Of a DNA stretch of 64,000 nt, positions 34,007-44,300 are shown piece after piece (positions within the stretch are counted from its first letter, which is position 1; each line of letters starts with the position of its first letter). This stretch comes from Streptomyces cavernae (GTDB lineage Bacteria; Actinomycetota; Actinomycetes; Streptomycetales; Streptomycetaceae). The position numbers and the translations under genes are program-made. Where the stretch lies: positions 1 through 64,000 of the forward strand of contig NZ_ML137713.1 in NCBI RefSeq assembly GCF_004023625.1. The letters run 5' to 3'. Under the pieces are notes generated by a model that saw only the letters and a list, made by a program, of their open reading frames with translations, did not search any database and had not been told where the DNA came from.

Positions 34007-36292
34007 CTACCAGCTGCCCTCTCCGGGCACCAGACGGCCCGCCTTGCGGTACTCCCGCTCGGCGCCCTCCCGCAGATCGTCCGTGGTGACCGGCGCGCCG
34101 CGCCCGGCGGCCGCGTAGGCGGCGGTGACGACGGCGCTGCGGATCGAGCCGCCCGCCATCTCGAAGTCCCGGGCGACCGCCGTCGGATCGGTGCCGTCCG
34201 CGCACGGCACCGCGGCGAGGCTGTGCCGCCACAGGGCCAGCCGCTGACCGGCGTCCGGGAACGGGAACTCGACCACCAGGTCCAGCCGCCGGGTGAACGC
34301 CTCGTCGATGTTGGCCCGGAGGTTGGTGGTGAGCAGAGCGATGCCGTCGAAGGACTCCAGGCGCTGGAGGAGGTAGGCGCTCTCCATGTTGGCGTGCTTG
34401 TCATGTGAGTCCCTGACCTCCGAGCGCTTGCCGAAGACCGCGTCGGCCTCGTCGAAGAGCAGCACGGCGTCGGTGCGGTCCGCCTCGGTGAAGATCCGTT
34501 CGAGGTTCTTCTCGGTCTCGCCGACGTACTTGTCGACGACCGAAGAGAGTTGGACGACATAGAGGTCCAGGCCGAGTTCGGCAGCGACGACCTCGGCCGA
34601 CAGTGTCTTGCCGGTACCGGACTCGCCCGCGAAGAGACCTAGGACACCGCGGCCCCGGCCGCCTCCCGCACTGAGCCGCCAGTCACCGAGCACCTGGTCG
34701 CGGTGGCGGGCGCGCAGGGCGAGTTCATGCAGCCGGGCGAGGGGCCCGGCCGGCAGGACGAGGTCGTCCCAGCCGACGTCGGGGCGGATCCGGCGGGCGT
34801 GCCGCTCCAGCCCGGAGGCGGACTGCTGCCGGGCGGCCAGCCGCAGATGGGCGGCGGTCACCGGGGTGCCGTCGAACACGGCGTGGTCCAGGGCCGCGCG
34901 GGCGGCCCGCTCGATACGGTCGCCGCCGAGCCGGTACGGGGCGACGGTGGCGGCCAGGTCGAAACCCGGACCGTCGTCCGCCTCGGTGCCGAGCGCGGCC
35001 GCCCACATGTCCACGGCACCCGCCTGGGCCCGGGGCGCGTCGAGGACCAGCGGGTCGCGGTCGCACCACTGGGGGTCGTACGGCCGGGGTCCCGCGAACA
35101 CCACGGACACGCCGGCCTCCGTCAGGGCCCGCAGCAGTGGGCCGGGCTTCTCCGGCAGCGGCGACACGACGATCGCCCGGTCACGCAGCCGGGCCTCGCG
35201 CAGCAGGCGGGGGAGGAGACCGGAAAGCAGCTCCGGGAGGGACTCCTCGGCCGCCGCGGGCGTGAAGTGCAGGGCCTCGACACCCGCCGCGCGCAGGGCG
35301 GCCGCGGCGCACACGAGCCCGTCGCCCTCACGGTGCTCGCGAAGATAGACGGCGAAGGGGCCGCCGGCCAGCCGGGCGGCCAGCCGGACGGTGAACTCGT
35401 CGTGCGAGGGCGAGGGCGAGAGCGAGGACGAGGGCGAGGGCGAGAGCAAGGGAGAGGACGAGAGCGAGGGCGACGGCAGGGGCGCGGACGAGGGTGCATC
35501 GAGCGGGTGGACGCTGCCGGCGAGCGCGGCGTCCGGGGTGTCGTCGCCGAGCAGATGGGCGACGAGCCGGTCCGGTACGCGCAACGAGCGGCTGAGGAAG
35601 GGACGTTCGGGCTCCTCGACGGTCAGCAGCCCGAGAGCGGTCAGTGGGGCCGAGGGGTGGAACCGGGCCCGCGCGGCGGCAAGTGCTGCGGCAGGCGACG
35701 TTTGCCAGTCAAGAAGCGGCGCCCGGGGCGTCTTCTCGGCGTGCCGGCCGGAAGTCCTCGTACTGGACGTACTTGGGCTTTCGGCCGGTGCGGTGAGAGG
35801 ACGTCCCGGGCGTCGCGGCGGGGCGAACGTTGCCTGTTGCGGCACTAGGTGCACCGGCAGCCCGCACAGGTCGAGCGCGAGCCCGGTGGTGGCCCGGCGC
35901 CTGCTGACGTCGTCGTTGAGGTACCCGTACAGCGGCTCGAAGGAGCGGTCCAGGTCGGGGGCGAGGGCGATGAGCAGGATCCGGGTGTCCAGCTCGGTCA
36001 GCCCGAGGCGCACCGCGAGCCGCTCCAGCCGGCCGGCCGGGGCGGACTCCGCGTCGCCGGCGGCGGTGGTCTCCTGCGAGCCGGTCGCGTTGTCGAACAC
36101 ATCGGCGTACGACACCGCCGTGGGCCCCAGCAGATGCTGTACGGCCTCGTCGGAGAGATACAGACCGCGCAGCGGATCGCCCGCCGTCGGGTCACCGGCA
36201 CTGCGGTCCGCGACCAACGCGGCGACCCGGTCGCGCAGTCGGGCCAGGCCGACGAGGAGGGCGTCGGACGTGGGTGAGGCGTACGTGGTCAC
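34007..36292 (-). CDS. eCIS AAA+ ATPase (Afp15-like) with an in-frame MITE insertion
   Basis: 761 residues. The C-terminal AAA+ module has Walker A GESGTGKT (about residue 555), Walker B AVLLFDEADAVFG (about 605), and sensor/Arg-finger stretches (LLTTNLRANIDEAFTRRLD). The N-terminal half is the less conserved winged region of this family. Residues of about 150-204 are not native: they are encoded by a MITE (35684-35844) that keeps the frame. An Asp/Ser-rich run encoded near 35400-35480 is a further low-complexity insertion (SPSPSSSLSPSPS type). Afp15-like ATPases act in sheath or tube assembly. The GTG start at 36292 overlaps the DUF4255 stop. Confidence 0.88.
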   Translation of the reverse strand: MTTYASPTSDALLVGLARLRDRVAALVADRSAGDPTAGDPLRGLYLSDEAVQHLLGPTAVSYADVFDNATGSQETTAAGDAESAPAGRLERLAVRLGLTELDTRILLIALAPDLDRSFEPLYGYLNDDVSRRRATTGLALDLCGLPVHLVPQQATFAPPRRPGRPLTAPAESPSTSSTRTSGRHAEKTPRAPLLDWQTSPAAALAAARARFHPSAPLTALGLLTVEEPERPFLSRSLRVPDRLVAHLLGDDTPDAALAGSVHPLDAPSSAPLPSPSLSSSPLLSPSPSSSLSPSPSHDEFTVRLAARLAGGPFAVYLREHREGDGLVCAAAALRAAGVEALHFTPAAAEESLPELLSGLLPRLLREARLRDRAIVVSPLPEKPGPLLRALTEAGVSVVFAGPRPYDPQWCDRDPLVLDAPRAQAGAVDMWAAALGTEADDGPGFDLAATVAPYRLGGDRIERAARAALDHAVFDGTPVTAAHLRLAARQQSASGLERHARRIRPDVGWDDLVLPAGPLARLHELALRARHRDQVLGDWRLSAGGGRGRGVLGLFAGESGTGKTLSAEVVAAELGLDLYVVQLSSVVDKYVGETEKNLERIFTEADRTDAVLLFDEADAVFGKRSEVRDSHDKHANMESAYLLQRLESFDGIALLTTNLRANIDEAFTRRLDLVVEFPFPDAGQRLALWRHSLAAVPCADGTDPTAVARDFEMAGGSIRSAVVTAAYAAAGRGAPVTTDDLREGAEREYRKAGRLVPGEGSW
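35684..35844. mobile_element. CTAG-type MITE inside the AAA+ ATPase gene
   Basis: The left end TGCTGCGGCAGGCGACGTT and the inverted right end TGCCGCAACAGGCAACGTT match the family ends. Flanks are CAAG (35680-35683) and CTAG (35845-35848). The interior carries the TACTGGACGTACTT palindrome. Element plus one flank is 165 bases, exactly 55 codons, so the reading frame is preserved and no stop is introduced on the coding strand. Confidence 0.85.
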
Positions 36293-36942
36293 CGCTGCCG
36301 TTCTCCGGTGTCCGGCGCGGGGGTCGCCCGCCGTGGCCGATGGCTGCGCTCCGGCGAGCCGTCCAGCGTGCCGTCCATGCCGCGTACGCGGACCGCGCCC
36401 TCCGTGACCGGGGGACCGACGTCGTACTCGGGGAAGGCCGGGAAGGGTGCGGTGACCACGAGGTCGAGGGACGGTTTGAGTTCACCGCCCAGCGCGGACC
36501 AGATCTCGGCGAGTGACCGGGACTCGGTGTGCAGCCCCGCCACCGTGAGCGGCACGGACAGGCCCAACGCACCGAGCGGACCCGGGAGTTCGTCGGCCGA
36601 CAGCAGCTCGTGCGGCAGCATCGTGGCCAGGACCGCGGAGAGCAGCCGGTGTTCGTCCTGGGGCTGCTTGGTCCAGGCGGTGACCAGGTACGACAGCCGG
36701 AACCAGCGGGGCGGCTGGCGGCGGCGTACGACCACGTCGCGGTCGTCGCGGACGGAGACCTGGCCGCGCTGGCGCCGGGAGACGTCCTCCCGGATGTCGT
36801 ACAGATAGGCGTTGACTGCCGGCGAGTTGCGCCGGGCGGCCCAGTCACGGGTCGGGGCGTCGAAGGAGATCTCGATGCCGGAACCGGCCAGCGCGCCGCC
36901 CCCGAGCAGCCGTTTGAGGACCTCGTCCACCTCGTGGATCAC
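36289..36942 (-). CDS. eCIS DUF4255 protein, tail terminator/cap (Afp16-like)
   Basis: 217 residues starting at GTG 36942 (VIHEVDEVLKRLLGGGAL); GGAG lies seven bases upstream, whereas the longer frame to 37080 lacks a ribosome site. The family hallmark is the small beta fold with LNVYLYDIREDVSRR-type sequence (here VNAYLYDIREDV) and TAWTKQPQDEHRLLSAVLATM. DUF4255 proteins cap the tube and sheath at the distal end. It overlaps the ATPase gene by four bases. Promoter likely in 36943-37106. Confidence 0.88.
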   Translation of the reverse strand: MIHEVDEVLKRLLGGGALAGSGIEISFDAPTRDWAARRNSPAVNAYLYDIREDVSRRQRGQVSVRDDRDVVVRRRQPPRWFRLSYLVTAWTKQPQDEHRLLSAVLATMLPHELLSADELPGPLGALGLSVPLTVAGLHTESRSLAEIWSALGGELKPSLDLVVTAPFPAFPEYDVGPPVTEGAVRVRGMDGTLDGSPERSHRPRRATPAPDTGERQR

Positions 36943-37106
36943 CGTCGTGCTCCTGCCGTGCTGTGCCCGTGCCGACACCGGCGTCCGTGGCGCTGTCGCT
37001 GTCGTGACCGATCGTCCCTCGTGGGGTTCCGGCTCCGCAGCCGCGCCGGGGACGGCCGCAGGGCAGAGTGGACTGCCCAACTGCCCTCATTCGGTTGCCC
37101 GTTCGG

Positions 37107-37775
37107 TCAGATGTAGCCTTCCCGGAGGGCATGGGCCACGGCGTGCGCCCGGTTGCGCAGCTGCAGTCGGGTGGTGAGCCCGTGCATCACGTTCTTGACG
37201 GTTCGTTCGGAGTAGGACAGCTTGCTGGCGATCTCCCCGGTGTCGAGCCCCTCGGCGACCAGCCTGAGTACGTCCACCTCACGCGGTGCCAGTCCCGAGG
37301 AGGGGGCGCCCGGATGGCCGGTCGTGGTGCGGTGCAGCGACCCCACCTGGCTGATCAGCCGGCCGAGCAGATCGGCGGGCAGGTCGCCGTCGCCGCGCGA
37401 GGCCGCGAGGACTGCCTGCACCAGCCGGTGCGCGGTGGCCTCTTGGCGCCACACGATGGCCCCGACACCGCACTCGATGACATCGAGGAGTTCGGTCTCG
37501 CGGAGCGCGCTCACCACGAGTACGGCACGGGCACCCTCGCCCCGCACGAGTCTGCGCAGCCGGGCAAGGGTGGCCTCGTCCAGCGTCTCGTTGATCACCA
37601 GGGCGACGACGGCCGGTCCGCTCTCGGTCTCGTCGCGCAGCTCGATCTCAGGGTGCTGCCGCAGCTGGCCGAGCGCTCCTTCCCGGGAGATCGGATCCGA
37701 CGCGTGCACCGCCACCGGAATGCGGGAGTCCGGCCCGTCCGTGCCGTGGGCTGTTGTCCCGAATGAGCTGCGCAA
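37107..37775 (-). CDS. LuxR-family DNA-binding regulator
   Basis: 222 residues. A C-terminal LuxR helix-turn-helix (about 158-220) has LAPREVDVLRLVAEGLDTGEIASKL-type sequence and SERTVKNVMHGLTTRLQLRNR, shortened here. The N-terminal about 140 residues look like a receiver-like fold (VVALVINETLDEA, RAVLVVSALRETEL) but lack an obvious acidic phosphorylation pocket, so it may be an atypical response regulator. The start codon appears to be TTG at 37775 with AGGGGA six bases upstream. Its location beside the eCIS locus and divergent from the LAL gene suggests that it controls the locus. Confidence 0.75.
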   Translation of the reverse strand: MRSSFGTTAHGTDGPDSRIPVAVHASDPISREGALGQLRQHPEIELRDETESGPAVVALVINETLDEATLARLRRLVRGEGARAVLVVSALRETELLDVIECGVGAIVWRQEATAHRLVQAVLAASRGDGDLPADLLGRLISQVGSLHRTTTGHPGAPSSGLAPREVDVLRLVAEGLDTGEIASKLSYSERTVKNVMHGLTTRLQLRNRAHAVAHALREGYI

Positions 37776-38002
37776 CCGTTTCCCCTATATCCGCGTGCCC
37801 GTCACCTCTGTGGGGTTGGTGACAGGCGTGGAACCTCCACACTTCTGGGGCCTGTGTGGCGGCGGCAATCGTGGAGAACCACGAGACACACCACGAGATC
37901 AGCGACACTCCGGCAGCGAGCGTGGCTCATGTCACGCAACGGGAGGCCCGCGTCCCCCCTCCCACACAGTGGGCCGCACCATGGCCCGTGAGGGAGGCTG
38001 GG

Positions 38003-41000
38003 ATGTCCGGAGCGCTGTGTGAGGGCAGGGAGGTAAGGGAGGGCTGGGAGGTACGGGAGCGCCGGGAGGTACGGGAGCTGGTGGCCGCCGAGGCCGGGCG
38101 GGCCCGGGCCGGGGCCGGCCGTCTCGTCCTGCTGCGCGGTGCCACCGGCACCGGCCGCACCACGCTCCTGGAGGTCGCCGCCGAACAGGCGGAGGCGGTC
38201 GGCATGCGCGTCCTCAGGGCCCGCTGCTCACCCGGGCACACCGCCGTACCGTTCGACGCCGTCTCCCAATTCCTCGGACACGGACCGGAGTTGCAGACCG
38301 CCATGGGGCAGCCGCCGGACCCGCCCGGCACCCCGGCCCACCGGGACAGGGCCGTGCGGCTGTGGAATCTGCTGCGTTCGTACGCAGCCGAGACCCCGCT
38401 CCTGGTCGCCGTGGACGATGTGCACCTCGCCGACGAGTCCTCGCGCCGCTGGCTGGTCGAGGCCGTGCGGCGGATCGACCAATTACCGGTCCTGCTGGTC
38501 GTGACCGAGCGCAGCCAGTACGACATCGATCCGCCCGCGGACGGCCTGGCGCACGCGCTCTCCCCCGCCCTCGTCCGCACCCGCACTCTGGCCCCGCTGA
38601 GCGCCGACTCCGCGGCGGAGCTGGTCCGTTCGGCCGTCGGCCGGGGCGCCCCGGCGCAGTGGGTGGACGACTGCGTACGGGCGGGCGCGGGCAGTCGGCT
38701 GCTGCTGCGTGCCCTGCTGGACGACCTGCGGGGCGATGCCCGGGAGATCGTCCCGGCGGCCCTTCCGGACACCTGCGCGGCGCTCTACCCCGGCGCCTAC
38801 GCGGCCGCCGTGTCCTGGTGGCTGGACAGCGCCGGGCCGACGACCACCGAGGTCGCCCGCGCACTCGCCGCTCTGGACGACGAGGACCAAACAGGCGGCG
38901 AAGGCGATGAGGACGCCGAGGACGCCGAGGACGTCGAGGGCAGCTGGGGCGCCGACGCCGAGCTGCTCGCCAGGATGGCGGGCGTCGACCCCGCCCGCGT
39001 ACCGGGCTGGCTCACCGCGATGACCGGCCTGGGGCTGCTGCGCCCCGGCCCCGGCGGACGGCACCGCTATGCCCATCCGCTGCTGCGGGACGCGGTGCTG
39101 AGCCGCTGGCCGGGGGAACGGCGGCGGGCGGCGCACCACCGGGCGGCCGAGGCCATGCTGCGGCGCGGGGACCGCGCGGACGCGGTGGCCCGACAACTGC
39201 TGCGGGCCGACCCGGTCGGCGAGGCGTGGGCGACGGGCGTCCTGCTGGACGCCGCCCACCTGGCCGTCCGGAACGAGCGCAGCGACGACGCCGTGGCGTT
39301 CCTGCGCCGCGCGCTGGACGAGCCGATGCCGGCCGCCCGCCGGAGCGTTGTCCTCACCGAGCTGGGCTCGCTGGAGTACGCCACCGTACGGTCGACCGCC
39401 GGGATACCGCGGCTCGTCGAGGCGATGCGCCTGCCGGGCCCGCCGCACGACCGGGTCCGTGCGGCGGTCGCGCTCGGCACGGCGCTGGCCCGGCGGGGCG
39501 AGACGCGCTCCGCGGTCGACGTGCTGTGCCGCCTGAAGGACGAGCACCTGACGGATCATCCCGATCTGGTGCGTACGGTGCAGACCGCCTCCGCTCTGCT
39601 GTCCGACCACGATCCGGGGGTGCGGCAGGAGGTGTACCGCTGGCTCCGGGAGACCGCCGAGCACTCGCCGCAGCTGCTCGGCACGGCCGGGCAGGCACTG
39701 CTGGTGCGGTACGAGTCCACGGCCGGGCTGACCTCGGCGGCGGTGGCGATGCGCCGTATCCGCGACCTGCTGGCGCAGCCGGCCGACCCGCTCGCGGAAG
39801 GCTTCCTGCTGGGTACGGCCGCCGCCGTGGCCCAGTGGGCCGACCAGCTCGACGAGGCCGAACGGCTCGTCCGGCGCGGCCTGGCCGGACAGCGGCTGTC
39901 CCTGCTGCACCCGATGCACCTGGCGCTGCTGAACGTCCGGACCGACATCGCCGCCGCGCGCGGCGCGTACGGCGAACTGCTCGCCGATCCCGGGGCGTGG
40001 GGCCCCGCCGCGGGCCGGCCGGAGCCGGCCAACGCGCAGGCCCACGCCCTGGTGGCGCTGGTGGAGACGGGCCGTACGCAGGAGGCAGTGCGCCTCGCGG
40101 ACGGCTTCGATCTCCAGAATCCGCACGATTCCTGGGAGTTGAACCGATTCCTGTACGCGCGCGGTGTCCTGCGCGCCGCTTCCGGTGATCCGGCGGGCGC
40201 GCTCGGCGACTTCCTCGAGTGCGGGCGCCGCCAGTCGGCGCGGGACGTGACGAGCCCGGTCGTCACCCCCTGGCGGACCGCCGCGGCCGAGTGCCACCTG
40301 GCGCTCGGCCGGCCGCGCCAGGCCCTGTCCCTGGCCGAGGAGGAACTCCGCCTCGCCACGCTGTGGAACACGCCCCGCCTACTGGGCCGGGCCCTGCGGG
40401 TCCTCGGCACGGCGACCGGGGGCCGCCGCGGCCTCGAACTGGCGGACCGTGCGGTACGCGTCCTGCGGCGCGGAGGTGACGGGGTGTCGGTGACGGCGGC
40501 GGAAGACGGGACGCTGGAGAAGACTCCGGGCGGGGTGCCGGAGGAGACTCGGGGCGCGGCGCCGCAGGAGACACCGGGCGGGGTGCCCGACGGGGCGTCC
40601 GGCGGCGGGGCCGTGGCCCTCGGCGGTGCGCCGATCGACACGGAGCTGATTCCGGCGCTGATCGCCCAGGGGCGTCGGCTCACCGAGGCCGGGGAGCGGG
40701 CACGGGCCCGTGATGCCCTCCGGGAGGCGGCCGAACGCGCCGAACGGCTGGGCGCGGTCCGGATGCGGGCGACGGCGGAAGCGGCCCTGCGCGAGGTCGG
40801 CGCCCGCCGTACGGCGACGACCCGGACGGGGTCCGGGTCGCTCACCGCCAGCGAGCGCCGGGTCGCGGAACTCGCCGCGCAGAGCCGTACGAACGCCGAG
40901 ATAGCGGAGCTGCTGCACCTGGCCCGGCGTACCGTCGAGACCCATCTGACCAGCGTCTACCGCAAGTTGGGCATCCGCCGCAGAGCGGGACTCGGCGCCG

Positions 41001-41209
41001 CGCTCGCGGACTTCGGGCCCCACACCGACCCGCCCGGTCCCGGTGCTGCCCCTGGTCCCGGTCCCGGCCCTGGTCCCGGCCCCGGTCCCGGTCCCGGTCC
41101 CGGCACTGGTCCCGGTCCCGGCCCCGGCCCTGGTCCCGGTCCCGGCACTGGTCCCGGTCCCGGCCCCGGCCCGGGTCGGGACGGGGACCGGGACCGGCGA
41201 GGCACTTGA
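38003..41209 (+). CDS. LAL-type LuxR regulator with a Pro-Gly tail
   Basis: 1068 residues. An N-terminal ATPase domain has GATGTGRTT at 46-54, a Walker A in which the invariant Lys is Arg, and Walker B LLVAVDDVHLADESS. A long TPR-like helical middle follows, then a C-terminal LuxR HTH (LTASERRVAELAAQSRTNAE, RRTVETHLTSVYRKLGIRRR). The last about 55 residues are a repetitive Pro-Gly tail. The start is ATG 38003, with GGGAGG five bases upstream. The divergent LuxR gene and the eCIS neighbours suggest it regulates injection-system expression. A related large LuxR gene flanks the S. coelicolor CIS locus as far as I recall. The Lys-to-Arg change may weaken ATP use. Confidence 0.8.
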   Translation: MSGALCEGREVREGWEVRERREVRELVAAEAGRARAGAGRLVLLRGATGTGRTTLLEVAAEQAEAVGMRVLRARCSPGHTAVPFDAVSQFLGHGPELQTAMGQPPDPPGTPAHRDRAVRLWNLLRSYAAETPLLVAVDDVHLADESSRRWLVEAVRRIDQLPVLLVVTERSQYDIDPPADGLAHALSPALVRTRTLAPLSADSAAELVRSAVGRGAPAQWVDDCVRAGAGSRLLLRALLDDLRGDAREIVPAALPDTCAALYPGAYAAAVSWWLDSAGPTTTEVARALAALDDEDQTGGEGDEDAEDAEDVEGSWGADAELLARMAGVDPARVPGWLTAMTGLGLLRPGPGGRHRYAHPLLRDAVLSRWPGERRRAAHHRAAEAMLRRGDRADAVARQLLRADPVGEAWATGVLLDAAHLAVRNERSDDAVAFLRRALDEPMPAARRSVVLTELGSLEYATVRSTAGIPRLVEAMRLPGPPHDRVRAAVALGTALARRGETRSAVDVLCRLKDEHLTDHPDLVRTVQTASALLSDHDPGVRQEVYRWLRETAEHSPQLLGTAGQALLVRYESTAGLTSAAVAMRRIRDLLAQPADPLAEGFLLGTAAAVAQWADQLDEAERLVRRGLAGQRLSLLHPMHLALLNVRTDIAAARGAYGELLADPGAWGPAAGRPEPANAQAHALVALVETGRTQEAVRLADGFDLQNPHDSWELNRFLYARGVLRAASGDPAGALGDFLECGRRQSARDVTSPVVTPWRTAAAECHLALGRPRQALSLAEEELRLATLWNTPRLLGRALRVLGTATGGRRGLELADRAVRVLRRGGDGVSVTAAEDGTLEKTPGGVPEETRGAAPQETPGGVPDGASGGGAVALGGAPIDTELIPALIAQGRRLTEAGERARARDALREAAERAERLGAVRMRATAEAALREVGARRTATTRTGSGSLTASERRVAELAAQSRTNAEIAELLHLARRTVETHLTSVYRKLGIRRRAGLGAALADFGPHTDPPGPGAAPGPGPGPGPGPGPGPGPGTGPGPGPGPGPGPGTGPGPGPGPGRDGDRDRRGT
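41030..41180 (+). repeat. GGTCCC/CCCGG microsatellite encoding the Pro-Gly tail
   Basis: About 150 bases of CCCGGTCCCGGC-type repeats after the HTH-coding region of the LAL gene, with a six-base period and occasional CACTGG interruptions. They encode (Pro-Gly)n with a few Thr. The tract is likely prone to slippage. Confidence 0.85.
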
Positions 41210-41320
41210 GCGGCTTGGTCTCCATCAACATCGAGGTTCGAGGTTCGCCGTATGGACACCATGGACGCAGTGGACACAACCATCGCCGCGAACCCGGCCA
41301 CCCCGTCGCGGTGACGGAGA

Positions 41321-44300
41321 TCACGCCACCGTGAATCCGTCGAACGTGGCGATGCCCCGTGCGCCGTTCCAGCCGTTGGCCGCGGTCATGAAGACCCCGA
41401 CGTCCTGTGTGGCGGCCGCGCCTGACGGTGTCGCCGTGCCCACCGTCGTCCAGGTGACGCCGTCCCTGCTGGCCTCACCGGTGTACGAGGCGCCGGACCT
41501 GGTCAGCCGCAGTCTCACCGGCGCGGTGAAGGAGCCCGACAGCGCGATGCTGTCGAAACGGCCGTCGCCGTCGGCGTCCCAGCTCAGCGCGCAGCCGTTG
41601 GACGGGGTGACCGCCAGGTTCACACAGCCCGCGCTCCCCTGAGTGCCCAGGTCGTTGCGGACGACGAGGCCCGCCCGTGCCCAGCCCCCGGTCGGGTCCT
41701 GGGAGGTGACCGTGACCTCGGCCACGGCTTTGTCGCGGTACGCGCCCGCCCGGTACACCGCCCCGAACTCGTTGGTGGCGCCCCACAGGTCGGCCCCGGC
41801 GCCCTCGACGGCGATCTCGTCGCCGGCCTGGCCGAACACGGCGTCGTTGAAGGAGACCGTGCGGTACGGGTCGCCGACCCCGGCCGCGGCCACCAGCCGC
41901 ACCGGCGCGACCGCCTTCCCGCCGCCCGCGTACGCCGCCGCTGCGACGACCCGGCCTACCAGTTGTGTCGGCTCACCCGCCAGAGAAACCTCGAAGCGAG
42001 CGGCGAACGTTTCGCCGGACGCCACCGACGCCGTGCGCACCGGATCGAGCGGCTTCACCACCATGCCCTCGGGGGCGGTGACGGTGAGGGTCACGCCGCG
42101 TGCCGCCGCGAACCCGTTCCTGTTGGTGAAGGTGACCGTCACCGTCGCGGGCGTGCCCTCGGCCACCGCTCCCCGGTCGGCCCCCGCGGTGAGGACCGCC
42201 TGATGGGGAGTGGCGGCGAGCAGGTCGCGCACGCGGCGGGCCAGGGCGTACGGGGAACCGTGGGGCTTGGTCGGGTACGTGTCGTGCGCGTGCGCCCAGC
42301 GGTCCTCCAGGGCGAACCAGTCGATCGTCGCCGGGTCCTTTCCCGTGGCCAGTCCCTTGGCGAGCGTGTCGAAGTACGTCTGCCAGCGGGTGCGGTACAG
42401 GCCGCCGACCAGCCCGGACCACTCCCGGTTCGCGTAGTCGTGCAGACCCTCCTCGCTGCTGGCGCGTCCGCCCCAGGTGGTGAGGAGGGAGCGGGCGTCG
42501 TATTCCAGGCGGTCCTTCTCGGTCCGGTCGGCGCCCCAGGCGCGGGCGTCGGCGAGCCAGCGGCCGAGCAGGTGCGGGTGGGAGGTGGCCAGCAGGTCGT
42601 CGAGGAGGTCCATCCAGCCCAGCCAGGTCCCGGTCAATCTGCCGAACAGTGCCTTCTCCCCAGCCTCGTACGCGGCCTTGATCTGCGGCAGCAGGACACG
42701 GCTGCGGTTGGACAGGACCTGCCGGGCCACGTCGACGACGTCGTAACGGTAGGCCGAGCTGTCCCTCAACTCCGCTCGCACGGCGAGCAGTTCGGTGAGT
42801 GCGGCGTCGAAGGCCGTGGTGTCGTAGCGGTCCTTCTCCGGGCCCCAGGCGGCGGCCTTGTTCGCCGTCAGGCTCGGACGGGCGCCGAACAGGCCGTCGG
42901 GTGCCTCGCTCCATGAGTCCGCGCGGGACATGTTGTACGCGGTGTCGCGGATCGTCTGCCAGGCCGCGACGGCGTGCCGGTCGCGGCCGCCGTAACGGGA
43001 GAGGGCGTACGCGGCGAACCAGCCGTCCAGGTCGACGGTGCCAGGAGTCCAGGCCAGGTCGGTGAGGAGCGCGAGGGCGGGTGCGTTGTTGTCGGCGGCC
43101 TCCGGCATCGCCGCGATACCGGCGAGGGAACTGCCGTCCTTGTCACGCCACTTGGGGTACTGCTCCACCCAGTCGGGGGCGTTGGCGCCCATCGGGGTGT
43201 GGCCGCCGAAGTTCCAGATGCTGCCGAAGGCGTACGGGGTGCCGTCCCAGTCGCTCTCCCGGTCGGTGACGGTGGTGTAGCGGTCCGACAGGCCGTCCAC
43301 GATCAGCATCCGGCTCTTGTCGACGCCGTCCAGCAGCGCCTTGGACGGATTGGTCTGCCAGCCGAGGATCGCCCAGACGGCCCCCGGGTGTGCCTTTTGC
43401 AGTGCCGCCTCGACGGCCCGCGCGGCCTCGGCCACCGGCACGTCACCGGGGTTGCCGCCCTCGTGCAGCAGGTCCATCTTGTACATCGTGCTCTCGCCGA
43501 ACCGCTCCGTCTGGGCCCGGTAGAAAGCGGCGGCCACGTCGTCGAAGGCCGTGGTGCGCGGGTCGAGCCAGTCGGGGCGTTTGAAGGCGCCCCAGGTGCC
43601 CTGCGCCACCACCGCCGCGTCCCCGCCGTGCCGGGCGGGGAAGTCGTCCGGGACGGTGCCGTAGTAGCCCGGCAGGACTGGCGTCATGCCCAGGTCACGT
43701 ATCCGGTCGACGATCTTCTCTGCGAGCGCGGCACGTCTCTCGATGAGCTGCCGGGAGACCGGCCCGCCGAAGCCCGACATGTTCTGCAGCAGCCACCAGG
43801 GCTGGTGGGCGGGGGCCGGAATCCAGGCGCGCAACTCAGCGTCGGTGTAACCGAATTGGCGGAAGGTGTCGTAGTACACCGCGTCGCCGCCGATGTAGAC
43901 GAGGACCCGGTTGACTCCGTGCACGGCCAGTACGTCCAGCTCCTGCTGCCAGGCGTCCCAGTCGCGGTAGGGGCCGGTGTAGCCCTCGTTGGTGTCGTTG
44001 AAGGCGAACCGGTGCGGTACGTCGGCCGTTCCCGTGATCTCCTCGGCGGGCGCGGGGAGGGTGCGCGGGAGGTTCAGCTGCTCGCCGGTCCAGGAGACGG
44101 AGGCGTGCGCGGTCCGCCGCAGGTAGGTGTGGACTCCTGTGAGCAGCACGGCGGGGCTGGTGCCCTCCACCGTGATGTACCCGGCCCGGCCGGTGACCCG
44201 GAAGCGGTCGGTGTCGTCGTCCACGGCCCGCAGGGTGACCTGCCGGTGGTGGTCGGGGAGCAGACGCTTCAGCGCGGCCGCCGCGGGAGTGGTGTCGAAC

